Shown here: positions 9,991 through 19,626 of the stretch, piece after piece
Layout: each line of letters begins with the position of its first letter
How positions within the stretch are numbered: the first letter of the stretch is position 1
NCBI GenBank assembly: GCA_026018925.1
Contig: JAKSZU010000016.1
Span: 1,612,001-1,676,000 of the forward strand
DNA from: Tupaia tana
Taxonomy: Eukaryota; Chordata; Mammalia; Scandentia; Tupaiidae
DNA: 64,000 nucleotides
Direction: 5' to 3'
Notes under the pieces: generated by a model
Seen by the model: only the letters and a program-made list of their open reading frames with translations
What the model was told of the DNA's origin: nothing
Databases searched by the model: none
Program-made: the position numbers and the translations under genes

Positions 9991-10760
9991 ATGAAGACCT
10001 TCTCAGCAACCAGACTGTGAGGGGCCCCAGAGGAACCCTGCGGAGGGGCCTCAATCACACCAATGCCCAGCTCAGGCTCCTGGAAAGAGGAAGGAGAGGC
10101 TGCGGGCTGATGAATGGTGGGGAGGCAGGAAGGAGCTGGCTCCGCTGTCTGCAGTCACTCCAGAACACCATCCAGGGTGGGGCACCGGCCTTCCGCTACA
10201 ACATGAGGCCTGTGAGCGTCATTTCCCCATCAACGCCGTTATTCAGGATGGGTCTCCTGTTGGAATCCGAAATTTCCTGGGTGAAAAATACATCCAGAGT
10301 GGGAACCAGCAGTTAGCGTAATGGCTATGTCACTGGACTCCCACGTAGTCCACCACAGTTCGCGTCCTGGATCCGGTGGCTTAAACTCACGCCGGGCACA
10401 TGTGCGTGCGTGCCCAAGATCCCGAGAGGAGAATGGAGGAGAAGGGATTGCGGTGTGGCCATCCCCCCTGGGGGGTGATTTCTCGCTTTCTGTCTCTCTG
10501 TCTCTGTCTGTCTGTCTGGCAAGCGCATGTGCCCTATAGCAAAAAAAAAAAAAAAAAAAAAAACTTCTCCAAAAAAAAATACATCCAGAGGGTTCGAATG
10601 GTGCTTGTTCAGTATCTCAAGCCCAGAAAGATGATCCTTGAAGGCAATGATATTGAACCTGTTTTGAATTCAGCTGCTTTGACACAGCGAGCCACGGCAG
10701 AATAAGGGTATCAGGAAATTGTTGGCTGGCATCTATGTCTCTGAGCAGGCCGATGAGTGA
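9991..10760 (+). pseudogene. RPL9: Processed pseudogene of ribosomal protein L9, split by a SINE
   Basis: An intronless copy of the 60S ribosomal protein L9 mRNA. The sequence begins with a 5'UTR-like stretch before ATGAAGACCTTCTCAGCAAC at 9991. It then shows RPL9-like peptides such as VRGPRGTLRRGLNH, and resumes after the SINE with SQAQKDD-like coding sequence and GIYVSEQADE before TGA at 10758-10760. Breaks include an internal deletion of about 45-50 bases after the first ten codons, several frameshifts, a deletion near the C-terminus and a SINE-A insertion at 10300-10574. RPL9 is among the genes that commonly give retrocopies in mammals. I see no intact frame, so it is not expected to make a protein. 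Confidence 0.92.
10300..10574 (+). mobile_element. SINE-A inserted in the RPL9 pseudogene
   Basis: The 16-bp target-site duplication AAAAATACATCCAGAG occurs at 10284-10299 and again at 10575-10590. Both copies belong to the RPL9-derived sequence, so the SINE is younger than the pseudogene. A long A run interrupts the tail before CTTCTCC. Confidence 0.97.
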
Positions 10761-10958
10761 GACCTAAGAGTTCTCCAGCTCCAGTAACAAGCCGGATAAT
10801 TTCTAAGGCCTTCCTATGACATTTTAGAGATGATAATAAGAGACAGCAGTTGATTTGAAACTTTCTTAAACTGATTATCCTTTTCCAACTACTTGGCAAG
10901 TAAGTGATGGAAGAGTAAAAAATTACTCCCAGTAATAGGAGTATGCTAAGAACAATAG

Positions 10959-10960
<2 letters not shown>

Positions 10961-10989
<29 letters not shown>

Positions 10990-11330
10990 GGTAGTTGTTT
11001 TCTTCGCAGGAACAAGTGGCTTAAATCTGGTGTTTGAAGGAATAGCAAGGATATTTCAGGCAAGAGAAATACAGTACCGGGATGTGGCCGTTCGTGGATG
11101 CAGAGGTTGAGGGAGACCCTGAGGCCAATTTTACCGTGGCATCAATGTTAATTTGGTACAGATGCATCCTGGTCACTGGGAAAGACGCACCTGAGAAGCG
11201 GAACCGAGTGAAACCTTCCTGTGAGCTAGATGTACTCTGTGTCATGATGACGTAATTTTGCCATCTGAAGTCTCAGTAATCTGCCCTACTTCAGCCGTGC
11301 ACCCAAGACTTTGTGTATTGTTTAAAAATT
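10961..11330 (-). other. Possible minus-strand retrocopy with a 30-base poly(A) (unidentified)
   Basis: A run of about 30 T at 10961-10990 is a poly(A) on the minus strand. Upstream of it on that strand is an open frame of about 74 codons (11245 to 11021). I do not recognise the peptide. It could be a retrocopy of an unknown mRNA or an A-tailed repeat. Confidence 0.35.
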
Positions 11331-11358
11331 GAATAATCCTACCATAATCTCTCTCTCT

Positions 11359-11627
11359 TTTTTTTTTCTTTTTTGGAGAAGTTTTGTGTGTGTGTATGTG
11401 TGTGTGTGTGTGTGTGTTTTGCTATCGGGCACGTATGCTCTCCAGAAAGAGACAGAGAGCGAGAAATCACCCCCCACCTCAATCCCTTCTCCTCCATTCT
11501 CCTCTCGGGATCTTGGGCACACAGGCACATGCACCCTCGTGAGTTTAAGCCACCGGGTCCGGGACTCAAACCGCAGTCGACCACATGGGAGTCCAGCGAC
11601 ATAGCCATTACGCCAACTGCTGGTCCC
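11359..11627 (-). mobile_element. SINE-A with (GT)n
   Basis: A GTGTGT microsatellite at about 11385-11418 sits inside the 3' part; ends CCAACTGCTGGTCCCC. Confidence 0.9.
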
Positions 11628-12245
11628 CATGAATGTCATTTTTAAGGAAAATAAATCCGCTGGCCTCTGTAATAGCCTGACTTCCCCCAGCAGGTAAGGG
11701 ACAGCGACAGCGGCTGCTGGGGGGGCTGGCGGCTGAGCGCTGCTTCTGCCTTCAATCCTCCCACTCCGTGGCCTCCCTGGTGCCTGGAGCTGCATCTAGG
11801 GCCCCAGACCCTTCCAGAAAATCCTGCCCTTCCTCACGGCCCCCAGGGCAAACCCCGAACCCGGGAGGAAGGCGGCTGCGCCTTGTGCCCTGCACCGGTG
11901 GGATGGCACCAGGGCCTGGGGCCCCGCAGGAGCCGACCGGGCGGTCCGTGGCAGAGCTGGCTGACCCGGGGTGGCCGGTGTGCGCCCTTCCCCAGGGCCC
12001 GCGCCCTCCCCAGGTGCTGGGGCCAGCCTCGGCCCTTGGCTCCTGCAGGCTGTTCACGAGATCCGTGGGAGAAACCGTGGCTGGGGGAGGCCGCAGCCTC
12101 CGGTGGGGACGAGGCAGCAGGCACCCCCACCCCTACCCCTGCAGGGATGAGCAGAGGGCTCCCCCTCCCCCATGCTCCAGGCGTCACGTGGCCCACTGCT
12201 CTCTCCTGCTATGTGATCGCCATTTCCTTAGAAATACGATCCTGA
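11628..12245. other. GC-rich intergenic sequence, unassigned
   Basis: High GC with moderate CpG from about 11690 to 12200. No exon, repeat family or conserved peptide recognised. Confidence 0.4.
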
Positions 12246-12396
12246 GAGCCAGCGGGTGGCATGGTGGTTGAGGTGCTAAACTCCCACTTGGCCAACTATG
12301 GTTCGAGTACCGGACCTGGTGGCTTGAGTAGCATGCACGCATGTGCACGCCCACAATTCTGAGAGAATGGAGGAGGATTGTGGAGTAGCCATCCCT

Positions 12397-12442
<46 letters not shown>

Positions 12443-12482
12443 TTTCTCACTTCCTCTCTCTTCTGCGACTGTGGCAAAAACC
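12246..12482 (+). mobile_element. SINE-C with (GT)n
   Basis: The body segment before GATTTCTCACTTCC is replaced by a perfect (GT) run at about 12398-12441. Confidence 0.85.
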
Positions 12483-12637
12483 TGAACGGAAAAATGGAAC
12501 CCATGTGTCTCAGTGGGCACATGGCTGCCTGGAATGAAGACCCCACGTCCCAGCTCCCCTGCAGCTGCGTAGCCATGGCAACTTCTGGCCAAGTACATGG
12601 AGAAGTATATGCAGCACTTTCAGGAAGAGTCCCTTTT

Positions 12638-12786
12638 AAAATTATTAAGTTTTTGCTATAGGGCATGTGAGTTCACCAGAGAAAGACAGAGGGAAAGTGA
12701 GAAAGCAAGCCACCAGGTCCAGGTCTCAAACCATGGTCGGCCAAGTGGGAGCCCAGCGCCTTAACCACCATGCCACCGGCTGAACC
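12638..12786 (-). mobile_element. SINE-B
   Basis: Starts AAGTTTTTGCTATAGGGCAT, so this short copy keeps the GCTATAGGG box seen in longer types. Confidence 0.8.
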
Positions 12787-13004
12787 TAGGAAGTGTCTTT
12801 GAAGGGGTAGACCCTTTCCTGTTTCTTTTGCCTTGTTAGCTCAAACATGGATGTGATGGTTGGAGCCTAGGTGGCCATTTTGGGCCATGAGGTAGATGCC
12901 TGTTGAAAACGTGTGGAAGGAGCCTGATCCTGACACTGCGGATACCATGCCACCCTCAGGCTTCGTTCACGTAAATGAAACTTTCACCTCATTGAAGTTG
13001 TTAT

Positions 13005-13238
13005 TTTTTAATTTGCCAGAGGGCATGTGTACTCACCAAAGACAGACAGAATGAGAGGGAGAAAACAGCCCCCAGTGGGGTGAGGTCAGTCCCTTCTCCA
13101 TCTCTCCCTCCCTTTGAGATTTGGACACGCATGTGCACACGCCCCATGCTTCCTCCAGCTTCGGTTACTGGACTTGAAGCACATGACCCACCATGTGGAA
13201 TTCAGCCACCCTAACCAGCACCCCACCGGCCTGCCCCT
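13005..13238 (-). mobile_element. SINE-C
   Basis: Diverged; ends CACCCCACCGGCCTGCCCC. Confidence 0.7.
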
Positions 13239-13242
13239 TTTC

Positions 13243-13384
13243 CTTACGCAATTGCTATAGGGTGTGTGTGCTCACCAGGCAGGGGGCAGGAGATCGAGAT
13301 GCACCCTCTGGGCGGGTAATTATACCACAGTCCTTCCTCCTCTTGGGCTTTCGAGTGTGCACATATGCGATTGGTGTGTTCCAC
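13243..13384 (-). mobile_element. SINE-C, 3' part, split by the provirus
   Basis: The tail and body lie here (CAATTGCTATAGGGTGTGTG onwards). The head resumes at 19248-19322 on the far side of the provirus. Confidence 0.75.
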
Positions 13385-13821
13385 TGTTAGGGCGCCGGCC
13401 GCCTGGCTTGGCGCGCTTTCTGTCCAGAGGATACGCGACCCCCAATCAACCAGAAGAGTCGGTTCTTGATGCAAAATGCAAGAGGTTTTATTTTTCCAGC
13501 CGGCTGGGGTCCAAGCAAACACCTGACGCAGCAGGCCTGAGCGAGGACCCCCGTTTTTAGGGTTATAGGTCTTTTCATAAGCAGGAGAAGGTATGCGGAA
13601 GTTTAACGGGTAGTTCATTTCTAGGGGGAAGAGTGGCAGTCTTGTGACACACGTGCATGGGTTGTCTTTCTAGTTCCTTGTCCACATTCCATTTGCTCCG
13701 TTTCTGGAGGTTTGCATAATTAAGTCTGTTGGGGCAGTTTATCACAAGGGTGTCCGGCAAAAGCAAAGGTTAAATTTTATCTCTACAGAGCAAAAAGGCA
13801 TAATTTAAAATTATTCTTACA
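13385..13821 (-). repeat. 3' LTR of the provirus
   Basis: 437 bp. On the coding strand it runs from TGTAAGAATAATTTT to GGCGCCCTAACA. An AATAAA signal lies at about 13487-13492 (minus strand), and a TATAAC-like box lies upstream of it. Confidence 0.95.
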
Positions 13822-13833
13822 TTCCCCCATTTT
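13822..13833 (-). other. Polypurine tract
   Basis: On the minus strand AAAATGGGGGAA immediately precedes the 3' LTR, where a retroviral plus-strand primer belongs. Confidence 0.9.
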
Positions 13834-14079
13834 GCGTTTTTTGGGAGAAGTTTTAATCATAAAACTTATGGACCCACAAGAGCATCGGAATAATTTTCTG
13901 ACTGTTGGAGGGTCTGATGTTGTCGGAGCATGAGTACTTGAACTGCGCTTACTCGGTCACGTACGAAAGTGACTAGGCGGTTTAAAATTCAGGGTCCGAA
14001 GGTTAAGATGAGAAGGAGTATAATTAGGGGACCGAGCAAACTAGAGACCTTTGCAAGCATCCCAGGTGTTAGGTCCTCA
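13834..14079 (-). pseudogene. env: Env transmembrane subunit remnant
   Basis: Only the C-terminal part of the transmembrane subunit remains. A hydrophobic membrane anchor (GPLIILLLILTFGP) is followed by a premature stop where more sequence would be expected, then by cytoplasmic-tail-like residues (RDRVSAVQVL). The fusion peptide, immunosuppressive-region heptads and disulfide motif are absent because a deletion joins the N-terminal SU fragment to this anchor near 14075. Confidence 0.85.
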
Positions 14080-14610
14080 CCAGGGCCCTCTAGTAACAGT
14101 TATCAGAGGGTCTGGGTGTGGCGGAGTCCAAGAAATGTAGCTGGTGGACACACAATCCCAATCATAACAGAAGAAATGTGCAGGGCCCCCACATTTGTAA
14201 GAGTTGCTACCAGGGCAGACATAAAAGTAATGATCGTAGCTGCCTGATTTAGTGCCCGGACCCGCGCATCCATACTGCAGCCTGAAGGGATCCTGGATGG
14301 ACTTAGTCCACAAGTCACCCACGAGGTCACAGAGATCAAATTCTAGGGTGGGAAACCAAGTCCCCAATGGGGCCGTGCGAGTGGTGATGTTAACAACGTG
14401 GTTATCACCCACACAGGAGATTACCCAAGAAAGGGACAGGGGCTTATGGGGGTTGGCACTACTTATCGCAGGCAGAGGCATGAGGAGGAGCAAGACTGCC
14501 GCGGCGAATGCGGAGCTTGAGTGGGTGATCCAGTTTTTCCACCTTCTAAGTGGGGTCTGGCAGAGACGCTGGTTTAGCATGGGAGGCGTGGATCCAAGAA
14601 GCGATGCCAT
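14080..14610 (-). pseudogene. env: Env surface subunit, N-terminal fragment
   Basis: An open frame from 14610 covers the signal peptide (hydrophobic AFAAAVLLLLMPLPAISS at about residues 33-50) and roughly 120 residues of the cysteine-bearing N-terminal surface domain, then stops. About two thirds of a normal Env, including the rest of SU and most of TM, is missing. The start overlaps the end of the integrase frame, as usual in gammaretroviruses. Confidence 0.88.
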
Positions 14611-14611
14611 T

Positions 14612-14840
14612 AACCTTTATCGTCGTTGGAGTGGTCAGCAGTACCAGGTATGGTCCCTTTCACCAAGGTTCGAGGGTGGCCACTCTGTGTCGTTGGATGA
14701 ACACTGAATCTCCAACCTGGAACTGGTGAGGCACCTGGGAGTCTCCTGGCTTGTAGGCCTCTGCAAGTTGAGCCCAAGTTTCTTTTTGGACAAATTTAAG
14801 GGCTTTTAGTCTAGCATAAAGAGATTGAAAAGCTTCTATG
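14612..14840 (-). pseudogene. pol: Integrase C-terminal fragment
   Basis: After a deletion junction near 14840 the pol frame resumes in the integrase C-terminal domain ([11 protein letters not shown], an SH3-like DNA-binding region). It meets TGA at 14660 directly after a Trp codon. The zinc-binding HHCC domain and the D,D,E catalytic core are absent. Confidence 0.85.
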
Positions 14841-15417
14841 ATGTAGCTGCTTCCGTCAGTGAACCAGGTCAGCTGGGCATTTGGTAGCAGCTGATCTTGG
14901 AGATCCCGTCGGGTTCCGGTTTCTTCCGCCCAGACTTCTTGGCAGGTATGGAAGACAGCCCCCTTGGCGGAGGTCTCGGGCAGCAGCGTGGCAGGGTTGA
15001 GAGTGACCGGGGGTCCAAACTGGACCCTGTCCTTGTCTAATAAGAGACTCTGGTAATGAGTCATACGAGCATTGGACAGCCATCGGTTGGGGGGCTGCCG
15101 GATGATGCTCTCTAAAGCGTGGGGGGCAATGGCTAGTAATTTTTGTCCCATAGTCAATTTGTCAGAATTTTTTTACCAATGTCACCACAGCCGCTATCAA
15201 TCTCAGGCAAGCCGGCCATCCCCCAGCCACTGGGTCCAGTTTTTTTTTGAAAGATAGGCCACAGATCTTTTCCAAGGCCTTAAGGGTTGCGTGAGTACCC
15301 CTCGGGCCACCCCCCCCCTTTTTTTTTTTTTCATCTACATATAGAGTGAAAGGTTTTGTCACATCAGGCTGGGTCAAAGTCGGGGCTGATAGTAAGTCAT
15401 CAAAAGCCTGTTGTTGG
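14841..15417 (-). pseudogene. pol: Reverse transcriptase connection and start of RNase H
   Basis: Two frames cover this part. The first (15377-15162) is disturbed around a T12 tract and looks shortened. The second (from 15157) runs through a region containing [15 protein letters not shown] to the first RNase H catalytic motif (TDGSS), then ends at the deletion. I estimate about 1.3 kb of pol is missing compared with complete gammaretroviruses. Confidence 0.85.
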
Positions 15418-16338
15418 TCAATGCCCCACTCGAAGGGGGGCTCCCTCTTTAGTCAGTGGGTAAAGAGGAGCAGCCATAGCGGCGAACCCCGGTATCCATA
15501 GGTGGCAGAATCCCGCTGTCCCCAAGAATTCTCGCACTTGCCGGGGCGTGCGAGGAACGGGGATCTGGGTTACAGTCCATTTTCTGGCTTTGGTGAGCCA
15601 CCTCTTTCCACCCCTTAAAGTATAGCCCAAATATGTTACCTCTTGTTGACAGATTTGGGCCTTTTTAGCAGAGGTGCGATACCCCAGGCGGGCCAGTTCT
15701 TCTAGCAGCAGTCCAGTGCCCTGCTGACATGTTTCTTCGGTTGCTCCTGCGAGCAACAAGTCGTCTACATACTGTAGTAGGGTCACCTCAGGGTGGCTGG
15801 CGCGGAAGTGTGCGAGGTCCTGATGGAGGGCTTCATCAAAAATAGTAGGCGAGTGTTGGAAACCCTGAGAAAGCCAGGTTTGACTTAATTGTCCCGTGAT
15901 CCCAGTGTCTGGGTCCCTCCATTCAAAGGCAAATGTATTCTGGCTGGAGGGGTGCAGTCGCAGGCAGAAGAAAGCATCCTTTAAGTCTAAGACAGTATAC
16001 CAGTCCCGTTCTGGAGGTAGAGAACTTAGCAGGTTATATGGATTAGGTACTGTGGGATGGATGTCCTGTACCCGCTTATTGACCTCCCGCAAGTCTTGCA
16101 CAGGGCGATAGTCACTTGAGCCGGGTGTTTTTACGGGCAGCAAGGGGGTATTCCAAGGTGACTGGCATTTTTTTAAAAGAATACCCAGGTGTAGGAGGCG
16201 TTGTATGTGAGGCCTGATACCTTCTCGGGCTTCTTTAGTCATAGGGTATTGGCGTAGTGCCACAGGGGTAGCTGTAGCTTTTAGTTCTATTAGTATTGGG
16301 GGCCTGTTGGTGGCTAACCCCATTCCAGCTGTCTCGGC
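15418..16338 (-). pseudogene. pol: Reverse transcriptase, fingers and palm
   Basis: An open frame of 301 codons from 16323 carries the polymerase core. [10 protein letters not shown] has the first catalytic Asp and [10 protein letters not shown] the YVDD pair, followed by thumb-region sequence. It is entered after an in-frame TGA at 16339-16341 that separates it from the protease. It leaves frame near a G6 tract at about 15436. Both catalytic motifs are intact here, but no continuous Gag-Pol frame exists. Confidence 0.93.
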
Positions 16339-16800
16339 TCAAGCTTTAGGATATTTTTGCAGCCAAGCATGAAGGGGGCCAGTGTTACTGTCTTGACTTT
16401 CGAAAAGCCGGTGTTCATCTTGTAGGTGTACAGCTAGGACTAATGTCTTCCCATCCGGAGTAACCTTTGGACCCCGTGGGGTAAAATTAATCTGTGCCCC
16501 CATTTTGGTAAGTAAGTCTCTCCCAAGGAGGGGCGCCGGACATTCAGGAATGACCAAGAAGGAGTGGGTCACTAGGCCTCTTCCGAGGTCAACTGTTCTA
16601 TTGGTGGTCCATGGATACTGCTGGTGCCCGGTTGCCCTATAACCCAAGATTTTTTCTTGGAAAGTGGCCCTGATGGTGCCAGTAACACTGAGTGTTGGGC
16701 CCCAGTGTCGACTAAAAAATTAATTGGCTTCCCCTCCACTTTTAGAGTTACCCTAGGCTCGGGGAGGGGCTCCGAGCCCCGTCCCCCCCTAGTCTGAGTC
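16339..16800 (-). pseudogene. pro: Retroviral protease
   Basis: The aspartyl-protease motif is visible as FLVDTGAQHSVL. The frame breaks after it near a T6 tract at about 16650, and the C-terminal part (PAPLLGRDLL, with the conserved G-R-D) continues in another frame to TGA at 16339. Confidence 0.9.
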
Positions 16801-17064
16801 CTTGTGCAGGGCAAGTACTTCGGCCGGAGGGGGCGGCTGCACTTTGTTTTTCTTGGCCCTTTTAGGACAGTCTTTTGCCCAATGTCCTTTTTTTCTTTAC
16901 AATAAGCACACTGGTCCTTGTCTAGTGGGATACGACCAGGCTTTGGTCCCTTGTTGGGGCCCCGTTCTTGTCCCCCTTCCCGCACTACAGTGGCCAGGAT
17001 CTGAGCTAGGTTTTTTTTTTCTTGTCTTTTTTTCTTTTTACTCTCTCTTTCCTCCTTTTCTTTT
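16801..17064 (-). pseudogene. gag: Gag nucleocapsid with broken zinc knuckle
   Basis: A Lys/Glu-rich linker is followed by a single knuckle starting CAYCKEK. The frame shifts in the T7 tract at about 16886-16892 (A7 on the coding strand), so the His and last Cys of the CCHC motif are lost from that frame. Confidence 0.85.
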
Positions 17065-17928
17065 TCACTCCTCTGTTCTCTCTTTTTTTATTTCTCTTTT
17101 ATAATATACTTTTACTGCTTCTTTAACTAAGTCCTGTAAAGAGAGACCCTGCAACTCATCGAGTCTCTGAAGTTTTTTCTTAATATCTAATGCTGATTGT
17201 CCAATGAAGGCCATAGCTACGGAGGCTCTCTGTCCCTCAGAAGCAGGGTCAAAAGGGGTAAACCGCCTGAATGCCTCCATGAGACGCTCAAGAAACACTG
17301 ACGGGGGTTCTGTAGCCCCCTGCATAACCTCTCTTACCTTAGCCAAATTAGTGGGGCGCCTGGCAGCCCCACGGAGGCCAGCCACTAGAGCCTGGCGATA
17401 GACTGTCAGTCGCTCCCTACCTTCTGCCGAATTGTAGTCCCAGTTGGGTCGAGAGAGAGGAAAAGCAGTCTCGATAAGGTTAGGAAGCTGAGTGGGACGT
17501 CCGTCTGCCCCCGGGATATTTTTTCTTGCTTCGAGTAAGATCCTCTCTCTCTCTTTGGTGGTGAAGAGAGTCTGCAGGAGCTGCTGGCAATCGTCCCATG
17601 TTGGCTGATGAGAGAACATTAGGGACTCTACCAGGCTGGTTAGGGGCTGGGGGTCCTTGGAGAAAGGGGGGTGGTTAGTTTTCCAGTTGTAAAGGTCAGA
17701 GGAAGAAAAGGGCCAATATTGGAGAGGCTGTAGGGGAGGTAGCCCCTCGTTGGTATGCGGAGGTGGGGGCCCATAGGCCCGTAAGGGCAGTGCCACAGTG
17801 GTATCAGGAGACGGGAGTGCGCGACGTTGACTCCTAGTGCCCTGAGCAGGCCCTAGAAGGGCACCCTCAGAGGGGGCGAAAGGACCAAGTCTAACGTTAG
17901 GTGACACTCGGGGTCTCTGCGCCTTTCT
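17065..17928 (-). pseudogene. gag: Gag capsid
   Basis: A 280-codon frame holds the capsid. It includes a stretch resembling the gammaretroviral capsid N-terminus ([19 protein letters not shown]) and the major homology region ([20 protein letters not shown]). It is out of frame with the matrix part, and the switch coincides with a G10 homopolymer at 17947-17956. Confidence 0.92.
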
Positions 17929-18399
17929 TCATCTAGCGGAAGGGACGGGGGGGGGGTATGGGGGAGGGGTGTCTAGGAGAAGGAGGTCTCGGGTCTCTGG
18001 ATAGATTCGCTTAGGACGTTTGGTAAGGTCTGTACCCTCTGGAGGGTTGGGGGACTGGGCCACCAGGACCTGAGGGGGGTTTGGACGGGGCCTGGGCAAC
18101 CATGGTTGAACCCATGAAGGTGGGTTTTGGATCAGATCTTGCCAAACGATGAGGTACGGTTGCTGGTCCGGATGACTTCCTGGTCCCTTCTGAAAGACAA
18201 TGTCTTTGACGGAAAGGATAGCGTTAAGGTCAAACGTGCCTTCGGGTGGCCACCCGACACCAAAGGTGGGCCACTCAGAGGCACAAAACGTCTGCCAGAG
18301 TCCCTTTTTAATTTCTACAGACAGGTCGCGACCTCTTCCCTTCACTTCAGTCCAGTGTCTGAGAGTCAAATTTAAAGGAGTCACCACAGTCTGTCCCAT
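17929..18399 (-). pseudogene. gag: Gag matrix and PPPY region
   Basis: The ATG at 18399 starts MGQTVVTPL, a typical N-myristoylation start. A further ATG two codons upstream is in frame and less likely. The frame carries the PPPY late-domain motif near its end and stops just after the G10 tract. Confidence 0.92.
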
Positions 18400-18789
18400 C
18401 GTCAATGGTTAGGTTAAGAGTACAGACAACAGAACAAAGAACAGGACAAGACAAACAGAAAGTAACTACCGATTTTTGTTTTCCACAATCTTAGGACAGA
18501 TTCAGACGGGCGCAGGCCAAAATATGTACCGGATCTGCGCCCTTACCGTAGGAGACGATCAGGCGTCCCTAATCCTCCTCCACCCTTAGGGCGTCCCCCA
18601 GGGCTGCAGCCTGTGGTTCTCCGGGCACGTCTACCAACCACAGTTCGGCTATTTTACAATAGGCCGAACGGCTGCGAAACCTGAAACAGACTATTGGGTA
18701 CCACACCGAAACAAACAAGAAAGTCGACAAACAGGGGTTTTTTAGACTTACCTCCAAGGCCGACGTTGTAGATGATGGGTAGCCACGAT

Positions 18790-18807
18790 ATCCCGGACGA
18801 GCCCCCA
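18790..18807 (-). other. Primer-binding site, tRNA-Pro type
   Basis: The coding strand reads TGGGGGCTCGTCCGGGAT, complementary to the 3' end of tRNA-Pro, three bases after the 5' LTR. This is the classical gammaretroviral primer. Confidence 0.97.
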
Positions 18808-18810
18808 AAA

Positions 18811-19247
18811 TGTTAGGGCGCCGGCCGCCTGGCTCAGCGCGCTTTCTGTCCAGAGGATACGCGACCCCCAATCAACCACAAGAGTCGGTTCTTGATGCAA
18901 AATGCAAGAGGTTTTATTTTTCCAGCTGGCTGGGGTCCAAGCAAACACCTGACGCAGCAGGCCTGAGCGAGGACCCCGTTTTTTAGGGTTATAGGTCTTT
19001 TCATAAGCAGGAGAAGGTATGTGGAAGTTTAACGGGTAGTTCATTTCTAGGGGGAAGAGTGGCAGTCTTGTGACACACGTGCATGGGTTGTCTTTCTAGT
19101 TCCTTGTCCACATTCCATTTGCTCCGTTTCTGGAGGTTTGCATAATTAAGTCTGTCGGGGCAGTTTATCACAAGGGCGTCCGGCAAAAGCAAAGGTTAAA
19201 TTTTATCTCTACAGAGCAAAAAGGCATAATTTAAAATTATTCTTACA
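18811..19247 (-). repeat. 5' LTR of the provirus
   Basis: 437 bp, same ends as the other LTR. AATAAA at about 18913-18918 (minus strand). Confidence 0.95.
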
Positions 19248-19322
19248 CCGCAAGCCTTTGGGCGCGTCGCTTGGCACAATCAGCCATGTGGACCCAGCTG
19301 CTTAACCACCAGGTGGCTGGAT
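19248..19322 (-). mobile_element. SINE-C head, split by the provirus
   Basis: Continues the copy at 13243-13384; ends TTAACCACCAGGTGGCTGG. Confidence 0.7.
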
Positions 19323-19626
19323 GCCACACGGCTGACTGTGTGCTCAAGGCCAGGACCCGGTGGCTTTTTTTCTTAATTGCCTCTGGTCCTGAGTCCCAGG
19401 CCGTCTTTCCTACACCCAGGTGGGAGGAAGTGAGCAGCTCCCCCTCCGTGTGAGCGGGTAGCAGCAAGCGCAATGGGACGTGACCGTGAGGAGTGTACGG
19501 GGAAGGCCGGGAGCCAGCAGGCTGGGAGGGCTCAGCTTTGGCCGCCAGGCCTTTCAGAGTGTGAAGCCCAAAACGCAGAAACTAGGAATTCTTTTCAAAA
19601 AATGTCTTGTTCTTTATTCACGATAG

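Larger units (their letters stand above)
13385..19247 (-). mobile_element. Defective gammaretrovirus-type endogenous provirus
   Basis: A 5863-bp provirus on the minus strand, in the order 5' LTR (18811-19247), primer-binding site, gag, pro-pol, env remnant, polypurine tract, 3' LTR (13385-13821). The LTRs are both 437 bp, begin TG and end CA on the coding strand, and differ at about 8-9 positions (about 2%). The Gag N-terminus (MGQT myristoylation-type start), PPPY, YVDD and the tRNA-Pro primer site place it among gammaretrovirus-like class I elements. Frameshifts, stops and two large deletions make it coding-dead. The 4-bp flanks are CCAC and CCGC, fitting a 4-bp duplication with one CpG-type change. 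It sits inside an older SINE. Confidence 0.96.

Noticed and set aside
13575-13766. 63-codon frames in both LTRs
   Set aside because: They lie wholly in LTR sequence and are duplicated because the LTRs are; no sign of function.
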